Below are positions 1-9,127 of a DNA stretch of 64,000 nt, in pieces (position 1 is the first letter of the stretch; each line of letters begins with the position of its first letter). Origin of the DNA: Thiotrichaceae bacterium (GTDB lineage Bacteria > Pseudomonadota > Gammaproteobacteria > Thiotrichales > Thiotrichaceae); assembly GCA_015486375.1 (NCBI GenBank), contig WFRR01000098.1, forward strand, positions 1-64,000, in the 5' to 3' direction. Both the position numbers and the translations under genes were made by a program. A model generated the notes under the pieces. The model was not told the origin of the DNA and did not search any database. It was given only the letters and a program-made list of their open reading frames with translations.

Positions 1-20
1 GTTAATTGCAGGGTGAAATA

Positions 21-38
21 ACCTAACGTTGGTTAGGT
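21..38. other. Small palindrome downstream of rluE
   Basis: A 7-bp inverted repeat (ACCTAAC / GTTAGGT) with a 4-nt loop lies about 70 bases beyond the rluE stop codon. It lacks a clear T-tract on either strand, so it is at best a weak terminator. Nothing else is recognisable in bases 1-109. Confidence 0.25.
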
Positions 39-109
39 GATACCAAGAATGGGGGTATTCGTACCAAGGGTTGGGTTATTGGGAATTTACCGTATTTTTT
101 AGTCTGTTG

Positions 110-670
110 TTAATTCAATGACAACTCACGATAACAACCCGAATCAATCCCATCAATCGTCCAAGAACCAATACGATAACGAATTAAACGCAAGGTTGGA
201 AAACCGATGGCAGCGGTCATACGTCGAACTTGTCGATTCTTACCTTCTTTAATCGTAATTGACAACCAAGTATCTGCAATATTTTTTCTTACCCGTATGG
301 GAGGCTGACGTGCCCACAGTTGTACAGGTTCTACCATGCTATTCACTTTGGCAGGTAAGGTTTTACCATCTTTTAAAAGAATACCTTCACGTAATTTTTG
401 TAAATCCTTTTCTTGGGGTTCTCCTTCCACTTGCACCCAATAGGTTTTACTCATTTTATGATCTGGATGAGCAATTTTATGTTGTAACGCGCCATTATCT
501 GTCAATAAAAGTAGACCTTCACTATCACGATCTAATCGTCCCGCTGGGTAAACATTTTTAACAGGAATAAATGCTTTTAAGGTTTTGCGTTGTGCTTGAT
601 GTTGCGAGTCATTATCACTGAATTGACTTAATACATTGTAAGGTTTATTGAATAAAATCAGGCTTGCCAT
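110..670 (-). CDS. rluE: 23S rRNA pseudouridine synthase RluE
   Basis: RsuA/RluB/RluE-family pseudouridine synthase that isomerises a uridine of 23S rRNA (RluE acts on U2457 in E. coli). The 186-residue protein starts directly with the catalytic fold and has no N-terminal S4 domain, as is typical for RluE rather than RsuA or RluB. The start [10 protein letters not shown] and the catalytic loop GRLDRDSEG (residues 44-52, Asp47 the expected catalytic residue) are diagnostic, and [11 protein letters not shown] near residue 142 is the usual conserved C-terminal motif. Transcribed alone on the minus strand. Assignment to RluE over RluB rests on the short length and N-terminal sequence. Confidence 0.93.
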   Translation of the reverse strand: MASLILFNKPYNVLSQFSDNDSQHQAQRKTLKAFIPVKNVYPAGRLDRDSEGLLLLTDNGALQHKIAHPDHKMSKTYWVQVEGEPQEKDLQKLREGILLKDGKTLPAKVNSMVEPVQLWARQPPIRVRKNIADTWLSITIKEGKNRQVRRMTAAIGFPTLRLIRYRIGSWTIDGIDSGCYRELSLN

Positions 671-790
671 GTCTGTATTGCTTCTATGAATTTAGAGAGT
701 GAGCTTCTCATTATAAGCAAAATATTTATAACAATGGCAATTCTCAGTAGTCATATCACAGAGAAATATGTCTACTAAGAATATATAGCA

Positions 791-2824
791 CTATTTCGCA
801 GATGCCTTTTCTTTGGCTTCTTGTTGTGCTTTTTGCTTGGCGAGTCGTTCAGCTTCTTGCTTTTCAATTAATAAATTAGCTTCGAGGCTTTTAAGATTAT
901 CTTGTATTTTTTTAGCATTAGGATGTTGTTCATTTGCTAGTGTTGCGGCTTTACTTAGATGTTTTTTGGATTCTTCACCTTTGCCTAATTTATACAAATC
1001 AATGCCTAAATTATTTTCCTTAATGGCGATGTCTTTAAAATCTTCACCGTGGATAACGGTATCGGCTCGAATGGCTCTTTTTTGAAAACCAACGGATTCT
1101 TCTACTTTTCCTTGACCTTTAAGGTCATGGCTAACTTTGCTTAAGTCACGGGCAGTATTGGGGTGATTGCCACCATTAACCGAACGTCCTAATAAGACCG
1201 CTTGCTTATGTAGTAATTCTGCTTCAGAGAGTTGACCTTGTTTGCCAACTGCAGAGCCTAAATTACTTAAGTCCCGTACCACGGTACTGTGTTTATTACC
1301 ATAGGCTTTTTTATCAATCTGTAAGGCTTGTTGATGGTAGGTTTCTGCACTCTGGCTTTTACCGAGTTGATTTAAGGCGTAACCTAGCTCATCCAAATGA
1401 CGTGTCACCATTGGATGATTATTGCCATATACTTGCCGTTCAATACTTAAGGCTTGTTTATAATAATCCGCTGCCTTTTTAAAGTTACCTTCCATTTGCC
1501 ACGTAATGCCTAAATTTCTCAGTAAACTAGCCACTTCATGATGTTTCTCACCGTAGTTCTTACGAGTAATTGCCAGTGCGGTTTTAAAGTTAGCAAGTGT
1601 CTTGTTTAAATCGCCTTTAAGAGACCATGCATTCGCTAAGTTTGCATATTGTAGTGCCAACATGGGGTGTTGTTTTCCATAAGCTTTATTCTCTAAATCA
1701 ATCGCTTGAGAGAAATACTTAATAGCTTGATCCGCTTGTTTTTTATCTAAATAAGCCCGACCTAGATGAGCATAATCTCTAGCAATGACGATACCTTTAC
1801 TCTGACCTTGATCAATCTGTAAAGCTTGCTGGTGCAATTGAATCGCTTTATCAATTTGCTTAGAGGTACGTAAAATCGCACCAATAGCATTTAAACGTAG
1901 AGCGACAATAGGGTGCGATGCACCATAGGCCGATTTATCAATCGCTAATGCACGATTGAGTGATGCCATTGCCGCTTGTTTTTTGCCTAATACGCGCTGT
2001 GCCGTAGCATAGTTAAATAAAATCTCTGCAATCATCGGATGAGCATTGCCTAAACGCGATTTATTTAATTGTAAGGCTTTTTGATAATATTGTACGGCAA
2101 GTTGATTGTTGCCTAGGCTTTGTACCACATTGGCTAATTGAAAATAGATATGTGCTTGATCACTGGCAGGAGCAGATTGTAAGCTCTTTTGTAAATGCTT
2201 AAGTGCCGTTTTTCCTTGTGCTAAAGCATACCAAGTCATACCTAAATCAAAATGATGTTTAGAGGTTTTCTGTGCTTGACCTGCATCAATTTGTAGGGCT
2301 TTTTTAAGATAAGCTGTTGCAGCACGATATTTTTTTATATTGATATGTAAACGGGCTGCTTGAGATAAGTACAAGCTATTATTGCTCATATAACGTAAGG
2401 CTTTTTTATTATGCGTAATCGCTTGTCTATATTTTAAGCTAAGGGCATTGAGTAAAGCTTGTTGGTAAGAATAAAGAGCTAATTGTTGAGGGTTCGCATT
2501 CTCAGGGAGTTTTAACTGTTTGGATGCGGCTAAAAAATTACCACTACTGAGCAAAGAACGGATGTCTGGGCTAAAGGGCTGTTGCATGAGTTGCTGATAC
2601 TGTTGGATCAGCTGTTTATAGCGTGCTGACTGCTCAATTAAAGGTAATACAGTGAGGGATTTAAGTAGCTTATCAACCACAATCCGATTAACTCCATACT
2701 GTGCATTAACTTGCTGAACCACTTGAGGTGACACACCACTGATAGTGATAGCTTGCAAGTTATTTGCTACGAATAGCAGAAAAAACACGACAGAATAGCT
2801 TACTGATTTCACTCTATTTTTCAT
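791..2824 (-). CDS. Secreted tetratricopeptide-repeat protein (kinesin-light-chain type TPRs)
   Basis: 677-residue protein with a Sec signal peptide (basic MKNR start, hydrophobic core to about residue 23, LQA cleavage region), so it is exported to the periplasm or beyond. From about residue 110 to 640 it is nearly all TPR units. The central ones have a 42-residue period ending in motifs like AYGxxHPxVA, the signature of kinesin-light-chain-type TPR arrays. The C-terminus is a Lys/Glu/Ala-rich charged tail. TPRs are protein-binding scaffolds and no enzymatic domain is visible; the partner is unknown. It is a single gene between rluE and an SH3-domain gene on the same strand. Confidence 0.85.
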   Translation of the reverse strand: MKNRVKSVSYSVVFFLLFVANNLQAITISGVSPQVVQQVNAQYGVNRIVVDKLLKSLTVLPLIEQSARYKQLIQQYQQLMQQPFSPDIRSLLSSGNFLAASKQLKLPENANPQQLALYSYQQALLNALSLKYRQAITHNKKALRYMSNNSLYLSQAARLHINIKKYRAATAYLKKALQIDAGQAQKTSKHHFDLGMTWYALAQGKTALKHLQKSLQSAPASDQAHIYFQLANVVQSLGNNQLAVQYYQKALQLNKSRLGNAHPMIAEILFNYATAQRVLGKKQAAMASLNRALAIDKSAYGASHPIVALRLNAIGAILRTSKQIDKAIQLHQQALQIDQGQSKGIVIARDYAHLGRAYLDKKQADQAIKYFSQAIDLENKAYGKQHPMLALQYANLANAWSLKGDLNKTLANFKTALAITRKNYGEKHHEVASLLRNLGITWQMEGNFKKAADYYKQALSIERQVYGNNHPMVTRHLDELGYALNQLGKSQSAETYHQQALQIDKKAYGNKHSTVVRDLSNLGSAVGKQGQLSEAELLHKQAVLLGRSVNGGNHPNTARDLSKVSHDLKGQGKVEESVGFQKRAIRADTVIHGEDFKDIAIKENNLGIDLYKLGKGEESKKHLSKAATLANEQHPNAKKIQDNLKSLEANLLIEKQEAERLAKQKAQQEAKEKASAK

Positions 2825-2964
2825 AAAAACACTCCTTGTAAAGCAAAGTTAATTCTTAAAAAGGAAGTGTAGTATGAAATGGGTCTTTTACGGGCTTTAT
2901 GCCGATGAAAAAGCAAAAAATAGGGCGATATACAATTTTAATGAAGCGTAATGACCTTGCTTAA

Positions 2965-3717
2965 CTATTTAACATTACAACAACCTGAGTAAAAGCGTTG
3001 TTTGTTCACCAATACCGTAATCGCAAATGGGTATTTAATATCTGACATACCATCACTACACGACATAACCTTTTGTACTGTTGCAGAGACCTCTTTGCCT
3101 CTTGCTTTTGAATAGATCGCAGCAATTGAGGTGTCATTTTCCGAGGTCTTATTAAATGCAACAGGTAAGCTGAATTTTTTACCGCCCATAGGGGAAAATG
3201 TCAAGTTATATTGACTAATTTTCAAGCTCCAAAAAGGCTCACTGCCGCCACAGTTTAAAATTGGTCCCTTGGGTTTAGGGAGCGGCTTAGTTGCAGGCTT
3301 CCATGGCTTACTTTTATGTACTTCTGGAGCAGGTCTCCACGGCTTACTTTTATGTATTTTTGGAGCGGGTCTCCACGGGTTCTTGCTTAATTTCTTCTGG
3401 GCAGATGTTTGTGGAACAATTTTTAATACCTTCAAATAACGCTTGTTCACCCAACCGACTTTACTACCTACCTTAATTTTCCACCAAATACTTTTACCAC
3501 GCTTAATTGTACCCCCTAAGTGTTTAACATTAACCGTATTATGAGGAAGACGCATAACAATACCACTGCGAGATGAAGCCCATTTTCGTACATTTAAATG
3601 ATCATGATTTGCCACCCGTGTAACAGCATACGGTGTATTCACTTTTGCAGAGACAACCGTTGTCGAACATATTGATATCAATACGCTAAGTATTATTAAT
3701 TTTATTAATCTTTGCAT
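2965..3717 (-). CDS. Exported SH3-domain protein with proline-rich linker and COG3650-like C-terminus
   Basis: 250 residues. A Sec signal peptide (about residues 1-24) is followed by a bacterial SH3 domain (about 30-96; LNVRKWAS and the VGWVNKRYLKV end are typical), commonly a cell-wall or peptide-binding module. A linker (about 108-150) carries a 12-residue repeat of the form SKPWRPAPEVHK. The C-terminal domain begins NCGGSEPFWSLKI, which resembles the COG3650 domain of uncharacterised envelope proteins, and contains several cysteines. Likely periplasmic. Its function is unknown; domain identities come from recalled motifs, not a search. Confidence 0.75.
   Translation of the reverse strand: MQRLIKLIILSVLISICSTTVVSAKVNTPYAVTRVANHDHLNVRKWASSRSGIVMRLPHNTVNVKHLGGTIKRGKSIWWKIKVGSKVGWVNKRYLKVLKIVPQTSAQKKLSKNPWRPAPKIHKSKPWRPAPEVHKSKPWKPATKPLPKPKGPILNCGGSEPFWSLKISQYNLTFSPMGGKKFSLPVAFNKTSENDTSIAAIYSKARGKEVSATVQKVMSCSDGMSDIKYPFAITVLVNKQRFYSGCCNVK
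3301..3372. repeat. 36-bp in-frame tandem repeat
   Basis: Two near-identical 36-bp copies (3301-3336 and 3337-3372, each starting CCATGG or CCACGG) are followed by the start of a third degenerate copy. They encode the 12-residue proline/tryptophan-rich linker repeats of the SH3-domain protein on the minus strand. The unit is a multiple of three, so copy-number change would alter linker length without a frameshift. Confidence 0.85.
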
Positions 3718-3914
3718 AGATTCCTTTTATTTTTTTTAGATAAAGTTCATTTGATTAGGATCATACCACGCTTTTATACGCGACAATTGTTACCTAAATT
3801 TAACAAAATTTTTTATATATAGATAAAAGAATAGTAGAAATTGATTTTCCTAGTCGCAATGATTTTGTTTAGCAGGGATAATTACAGGCTCAAAACTTTA
3901 AATAGGGCAATTTA

Positions 3915-4748
3915 ATGAAATATCAACTACCCAATAATATTGTTAGTAGTGTGCAATCTGCGATACAAGAGGATATTGCCACAGGGGATGTTACCGCTAG
4001 TTTAATTGCTGAGGATACTCAAGCACAGGCACGCTTAATTTGTAGGGATAATGCGGTCATTTGTGGAGTTGCATGGGTTAAAGAGGTGTTTAAGCAGGTC
4101 GATTCCTCTATTCATTTGGATTGGTCAGTCGCTGATGGTGATCGTATTGAAGCCAATACTTATCTTTGTACTTTTACGGGCAAAGCTAAATCTATTTTAA
4201 GTGCGGAGCGAGTTGCTTTAAATTTTCTACAAACTTTATCTGCTACCGCAACGCAAACACAGCAGTATGTTAAAGCAATTTCTAACTCAAAAGCACAAAT
4301 TTTAGACACACGTAAAACATTGCCTAATTTACGTTTAGCTCAAAAATATGCAGTTTTATGTGGTGGGGGTAAAAATCATCGTATTGGCTTATACGATATG
4401 GTATTGATTAAAGAAAATCATATTATGGCAGCAGGTTCAATCAGCAATGCAATTAAGACTGCGCGTGAATATTATCCTGATTTAAAGGTGGAAGTCGAAA
4501 CAGAAAATCTAAGTGAATACTATGAAGCTGTGACAGCACAAGCGGATATTATTATGTTAGATAACTTCTCAAATACTGATATGTGCATAGCCGTAGCTCA
4601 TTCGCATGGGGATATATTACTTGAAGCATCAGGGGGTATTCAGTTGGATACGATTGCCACAATTGCGGCAACAGGAGTAGACTATATTTCCATTGGCGAT
4701 ATAACAAAAAATATCTATGCCATTGATTTATCACTACGTTTTTTATAA
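3915..4748 (+). CDS. nadC: Quinolinate phosphoribosyltransferase (decarboxylating)
   Basis: Converts quinolinate and PRPP to nicotinate mononucleotide, CO2 and PPi, the step that joins de novo NAD synthesis to the pyridine nucleotide pool. The 277-residue length fits the family. Key motifs are the early EDIATGDVTA, the SAERVALNFLQ segment, DTRKTLPNLRLAQKYAV with the catalytic Arg/Lys, GGGKNHRIGLYDMVLIKENH, EVETEN, and the C-terminal ASGGI and SIGDIT phosphate-binding loops. It stands alone, with minus-strand genes on both sides. nadA and nadB are not in the window. Confidence 0.97.
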   Translation: MKYQLPNNIVSSVQSAIQEDIATGDVTASLIAEDTQAQARLICRDNAVICGVAWVKEVFKQVDSSIHLDWSVADGDRIEANTYLCTFTGKAKSILSAERVALNFLQTLSATATQTQQYVKAISNSKAQILDTRKTLPNLRLAQKYAVLCGGGKNHRIGLYDMVLIKENHIMAAGSISNAIKTAREYYPDLKVEVETENLSEYYEAVTAQADIIMLDNFSNTDMCIAVAHSHGDILLEASGGIQLDTIATIAATGVDYISIGDITKNIYAIDLSLRFL

Positions 4749-4902
4749 AAATGGCTTTATTGGACTAACTAAAAAAAATATGTAACAAAATTTTAGTTCA
4801 GTTTTTGTTCATGATAGGCGTGTTTCAATACCCAAATCGGGGTACACGAATGTTTTTAGTTTGGGGATGCTTTTATACTTGAATGGGCTTTATTTGAGTA
4901 TA

Positions 4903-4948
4903 TCTAAAAAGAAAGCCTCGGCTAAACAGGGGGGTAAAAACCGAGGCT
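4903..4948 (-). terminator. Rho-independent terminator with C-rich loop
   Basis: Perfect 8-bp stem (AGCCTCGG / CCGAGGCT) with a 19-nt loop, followed on the minus strand by TTTCTTTTT. On the plus strand no T-tract follows the stem, so the orientation is clear. The loop reads ACCCCCC on the minus strand. Confidence 0.75.
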
Positions 4949-5228
4949 AAACAACCAGACTTGGATTGGGGATGCCAAATCTGAAATCCGCTTTAGAACA
5001 AACAAAACACTGGGCTTTAGTGTTTACTTACCTTGTTGCTTCTAAACGCTGCGGAAACTGGTTACAACACATAACAACGTGATGTGTATTTCTAGCAAGA
5101 CGTGAGTCATTGACAACCAATATTTTGAAGTGTAGTCCAGTTCTAATAAAATGGATGTGCAAATAATACACTTCAGGTATGAAGTGCAAATATTGTGTTG
5201 TAATCACTCAATGTTCTGCTGATGTGGC
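4903..5228 (-). ncRNA. Candidate small non-coding RNA gene (unknown family)
   Basis: The 555-bp gap between nadC and bioD has no convincing protein gene but holds a complete minus-strand transcription unit by eye. There is a near-consensus sigma-70 promoter (5234-5261), about 320 nt of transcript, and an intrinsic terminator (stem 4914-4921 / 4941-4948 followed on the minus strand by TTTCTTTTT). Three more hairpins lie inside: 5005-5025 (7 bp), 5067-5087 (6 bp) and 5169-5186 (6 bp). The terminator loop contains a run of six C on the RNA strand. It does not resemble tmRNA, RNase P RNA, 6S or SRP RNA. No conservation data were available. Confidence 0.5.
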
Positions 5229-5233
5229 TTCAA

Positions 5234-5261
5234 TTTATAGTACTCATACAGCTACTGTCAA
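5234..5261 (-). promoter_or_regulatory. Near-consensus sigma-70 promoter for the candidate ncRNA
   Basis: On the minus strand a perfect -35 TTGACA (5261-5256) and a -10 TATAAA (5239-5234) are separated by 16 nt. It points into the 4.9-5.2 kb region where no protein gene is found. Predicted transcription start is near 5227. Confidence 0.6.
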
Positions 5262-5303
5262 TCTATCTAACCCTAGAAAATTTTATAAGGGTAATAAAAT
5301 AAC

Positions 5304-5960
5304 TTATTGATTCTTATAATTGATTACTATTTGCACCAATTCTTTTACATTAAGAATAATAGGAATTTTTGTATATTCCTTTAAATCAGCTAAATTATTT
5401 ATTTTCTGATCAATTAACTGAGTTCGATTTAAAAAAACAGCTAAAACATTAAGCTTTCTATGGGTTGCTGCTTCAATTGTTAGTAAAATTTGACTGATAC
5501 ACCCTAAACGATCTTCGGCAACAATAATAATAGGTAAGGCTAATTTTTCTGCAAAATCAGCATTTAAACCATCCTCTGCCAGTGGTGAATAAAAGCCTCC
5601 TGCCCCTTCAATGTGTAAAAATTGATCATTATTGACATTATTAAAACAATGTTTTTTAAGTTGCTCTAATTTTACTCGTTGATTAACAAGTCGAGCCGCA
5701 CGCACGGGAGAGATAGCGGGTTTAAAGCGATATAAACAGGTTGTCTCAAGCTGTGTCTGTATCGATTTTCCTGCTGCAAGGATTAGTTTGCCACTATCAC
5801 TTTGTTCAACCGAGGCGGCAAAACCTGATTCAATCGGTTTTTTAGGCACAACATTAATATTTTTCTGTACCAAGTGACTAATTAATTGTTCTCCTAGCCA
5901 CGTTTTACCAACATCCGTATCCGTACCCGTAATAAAAACCCCTTTCTGACTCGTTTGCAT
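5304..5960 (-). CDS. bioD: Dethiobiotin synthetase
   Basis: ATP-dependent ligase that closes the ureido ring of dethiobiotin from 7,8-diaminopelargonate and CO2 in biotin synthesis. 218 residues, normal for BioD. The P-loop GTDTDVGKTWL (about 12-22), the KPIESGF substrate segment and HIEGAGGFYSPL (equivalent to the EGAGG motif) are visible. It lies 38 bp downstream of the RND pump gene on the same strand and may be co-transcribed with it by read-through; other bio genes are absent here. Confident by motif. Confidence 0.95.
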   Translation of the reverse strand: MQTSQKGVFITGTDTDVGKTWLGEQLISHLVQKNINVVPKKPIESGFAASVEQSDSGKLILAAGKSIQTQLETTCLYRFKPAISPVRAARLVNQRVKLEQLKKHCFNNVNNDQFLHIEGAGGFYSPLAEDGLNADFAEKLALPIIIVAEDRLGCISQILLTIEAATHRKLNVLAVFLNRTQLIDQKINNLADLKEYTKIPIILNVKELVQIVINYKNQ

Positions 5961-5998
5961 AAATTTATATCCTTAATTGCAAATGTAAAATTAGCTAA

Positions 5999-8900
5999 CT
6001 AACGCATCGAAATACGATATAACGTTGGAATAACAATCAGTGTTAGTACGGTAGAAAAACCAACCCCCCAAACAATCGAGGTTGCAACAGGTCCCCAGAG
6101 TAAGGATTCTCCTCCCATGCCTGTCGCTAGTGAAAATAAGCCTGCGATTGTTGTGAGTGAAGTAATCAGTATGGGAATAACCCGCCGACGAGCTGCATAG
6201 ATCGTGGCGTGATTGACTGACATACCTCGATTACGTCGATCATTAGCTGCGGAAATCAGTACAATCGCTGCATTCACCGCAATTCCCGCTAGTGCTACCA
6301 CACCATATAAAGTGTAAAGGCTCATAGGATTTTGCGTTAATAGCAAACCAAACAGTACCCCTGTAAATGCCATCGGTACGGTGGTTAAAATCATTAACGG
6401 TTGGAAGAAACTTCTAAACTGTGTTCCCATAATTAAATACATTAAGCCTATTCCCATAATAAATAGGCTGCCCATTTGATCAATACTTTCTTTAATATCA
6501 TCTAATTGACCCGAAAACTTTAAGTCAATATTGGGGAATTTATGTTGAATCTTAGCCCATGCAGCGACAAGTTGTTGATTAGCTGTGACAGTATCTAAGT
6601 CACATTGCGAATAATCAACTGGGGTTGAGTAAATCGCAGGCTTTAATTTACATTCCCAAAAACCTGCATTATTAGCCTGTTTTTTTAGATCAGCTGATAG
6701 GGTAATAGCACGTCTAAAATTATAGTGTCGAATTGTCCCTAAGGATAATTTTTGTACCGAGTGAATTAATTCACTTAAAATAATTTGTCCTCCTTCTGGT
6801 GTGGGAATATGCAGTCGAAGTAAATCATCAATACTGTTTAAATCGTTGTGCTGTGCTTTAAGGCGAATATCTATTTTTTCACCTTTATCATAGATATCAG
6901 CAATAACCTCACCATCAACAAGCAAACGTAATAATCGAGTAATTTCATTGGCATTAATGCCTGTACGACGAATGGCATTATGATTTAAGCTTAAACGTAA
7001 TTCTTTACGAGCAGGGGTTGAGTCATCATTAATATTTTGTAATCCCCCGATGTTATTTAAAATATCTCGCAACTTATTACTGGCTGCTAATAAGGTTTCG
7101 TAGTTATCCCCACGTACTTTCACATTAATTGCTTGTTCAGCAGGTGGGCCACCTTTTAATTGTATGAAGAAAATTTTATCTGCGCCTGTAACCTGAGTAA
7201 CTTCCTCTCGCATGGACTCAATAATTTGAGTCACAGGACGAGAACCTAAGGAAGCAGGGCGAAGGCTTACCACAATCTGTCCATATTGCGTGCCATAGCT
7301 AGGTGCTGTTTCTGTAAATGCTAAGCCTGCATAACTTACAATCGAGCGTGCATCTTGAGGTTCTAAGTATTTGCGTACGATGGTTTCCACATCTTGAGTT
7401 TTTCGTAAACTTTTATTCAAAGGTGTACCACTGGGCATTTCAATACTAATATAAAAAATACGCAACGCATCTGAGGCAAAAAAGTCCATTTTGATTAATC
7501 CTGCACTGACAATACCAATGGCTAAAAATAAGGATAACAGCACCATACTCAGCGTCATTTTAGGATAACGCAGAATTTTAATTAACAGACGAACGTAATG
7601 ATGTTGAATCCAGCGTATCATCTTTATTCGCAGTTTTTGCGTGCTTGAAGGCTGGCTAAAACTAATATTCATCATATGAATATGGGAAGGGAGTAACCAA
7701 AAAGCCTCGACTAGGCTCACTGCCAGAGCAATGGTTACTACAATAGGAATGACCTTCATAAACTGCCCAAGAATGCCAGGTAATAACATCAAGGGTAAGA
7801 AAATTGCCATTGTGGTAAGTACAGCGGTCGTTACAGGTACAGCTACTTCTTTTAGGGCTGAAATAGCCGCATCTAAACTATTCATACCGCGTTGTAGACG
7901 ATAATAAATAGCTTCAACAATGACAACAGCATCATCAACTAACATGCCTAAAACAATCACAATGGCCAGTAATACGCTGATATTTAAGGTCTGACCTTGG
8001 TTAGCCAGAATCCAAAAAGTTGCCGCTAAAATAAAAGGAATCGCAATAGCGGTTAGAAAAGCAATGCGTGTGCCCAGAAATACCCATGCCACAACGAGTA
8101 CCATAAACAAACCAATTAATGCATTGGTTTGCATAATGTCAATGGCTTCACGAGTTGGCAACGTTTGATCATCAATAAGTTTTAACTTTACTGCTGTGCT
8201 GGATTGAAAACGGTTTTTAGTCTCAATATAGACATTGAGTCGATCAACCAGTTGTAAAATATTACTCTTGTCTTGCTTTAGAATCGAAAATAAAACCGCC
8301 GCTTGCCCATCAACACGAACATCTTGAGACGCTTTTTCACGTCCACGCTGGATGGTTGCAAGCTGTGCCAAACTAATTTCGGCTTGAGAGATTTGAATCG
8401 GTAGTTGTGCTAATTGATCGGGAGAGGCGGTTTTTCCTGCTAAACGTACTAGCCAACGCTGTCCATTTAAATCAAGCGACCCTGCGGCAATATCTTTATA
8501 CCACGCCCGTAATGAGTCACTTAATGATACAGGGGAAATATTCAGAGATTCTAATTGTTTTAAATCAAATTCAATTTGAATTTCTGGATCATCTAAGCCG
8601 ACGGTATCAACACGATTCACCCCTTTAATTTGTTCTAGGTCTTTACGAATATTCTTAGCATGAATGCGTAAATTTTCATTATCAGAGGACGATGTCACCG
8701 CAATCATTGCGGCTGGAAATGCTGTAGATGAAGTCAGCTCTAAAATTCTCGGGTCAATAACATCTTGCGGTAATTGATCTTTTGCACCTTCAATATTACG
8801 GCGTAAATCTGCGATGCGTTTATCAAATTCTAGTGGATCAATATCATTAAATCGTACCAATAGACTGGAGGTGTTTTCACGACTATTACTGGAGACAAAG

Positions 8901-9127
8901 CGTAAATCTGGAATAGAACGGATAGCTTCTTCTAAGGGTTCAGTCACTTGACGTTCAATATCTTCTGCACTTGCACCTGGAAGGCTGGTGAATACGGCAA
9001 TCCAATTAAAGTTAATGCTTGGGTCTTGTTGTCGAGGTAAATTTTGATAGGATAACCAGCCAAGAATGAGGACTAAGACAAAACTTAAGCTAGCCAGTAC
9101 ATGATTTTCTAATAAACGTTTAAACAT
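5999..9127 (-). CDS. RND-family efflux pump, inner-membrane permease
   Basis: 1042-residue proton-driven RND transporter of the AcrB/MexF (HAE1) type. An N-terminal helix is followed by a large periplasmic loop, a cluster of helices including DDAVVIVEAIYYR (the Asp pair is the proton relay in TM4), a second periplasmic loop, and a final helix cluster ending IPTLYRISMR. The start overlaps the stop of the adaptor gene by one base (9127), so the two are translationally coupled. No TolC-type outer-membrane gene is adjacent, so a channel elsewhere is presumably shared. Substrate cannot be told from sequence; heavy-metal (CusA-type) motifs were not seen. Confidence 0.93.
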   Translation of the reverse strand: MFKRLLENHVLASLSFVLVLILGWLSYQNLPRQQDPSINFNWIAVFTSLPGASAEDIERQVTEPLEEAIRSIPDLRFVSSNSRENTSSLLVRFNDIDPLEFDKRIADLRRNIEGAKDQLPQDVIDPRILELTSSTAFPAAMIAVTSSSDNENLRIHAKNIRKDLEQIKGVNRVDTVGLDDPEIQIEFDLKQLESLNISPVSLSDSLRAWYKDIAAGSLDLNGQRWLVRLAGKTASPDQLAQLPIQISQAEISLAQLATIQRGREKASQDVRVDGQAAVLFSILKQDKSNILQLVDRLNVYIETKNRFQSSTAVKLKLIDDQTLPTREAIDIMQTNALIGLFMVLVVAWVFLGTRIAFLTAIAIPFILAATFWILANQGQTLNISVLLAIVIVLGMLVDDAVVIVEAIYYRLQRGMNSLDAAISALKEVAVPVTTAVLTTMAIFLPLMLLPGILGQFMKVIPIVVTIALAVSLVEAFWLLPSHIHMMNISFSQPSSTQKLRIKMIRWIQHHYVRLLIKILRYPKMTLSMVLLSLFLAIGIVSAGLIKMDFFASDALRIFYISIEMPSGTPLNKSLRKTQDVETIVRKYLEPQDARSIVSYAGLAFTETAPSYGTQYGQIVVSLRPASLGSRPVTQIIESMREEVTQVTGADKIFFIQLKGGPPAEQAINVKVRGDNYETLLAASNKLRDILNNIGGLQNINDDSTPARKELRLSLNHNAIRRTGINANEITRLLRLLVDGEVIADIYDKGEKIDIRLKAQHNDLNSIDDLLRLHIPTPEGGQIILSELIHSVQKLSLGTIRHYNFRRAITLSADLKKQANNAGFWECKLKPAIYSTPVDYSQCDLDTVTANQQLVAAWAKIQHKFPNIDLKFSGQLDDIKESIDQMGSLFIMGIGLMYLIMGTQFRSFFQPLMILTTVPMAFTGVLFGLLLTQNPMSLYTLYGVVALAGIAVNAAIVLISAANDRRNRGMSVNHATIYAARRRVIPILITSLTTIAGLFSLATGMGGESLLWGPVATSIVWGVGFSTVLTLIVIPTLYRISMR

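Noticed and set aside
4972-5082. 36-codon plus-strand reading frame starting MPNLKSALEQ inside the ncRNA region
   Set aside because: It has a weak GGGG ribosome site and a short hydrophobic stretch, but there is no plus-strand promoter or terminator around it and it matches no family that I recognise. The minus-strand promoter and terminator explain the region better.
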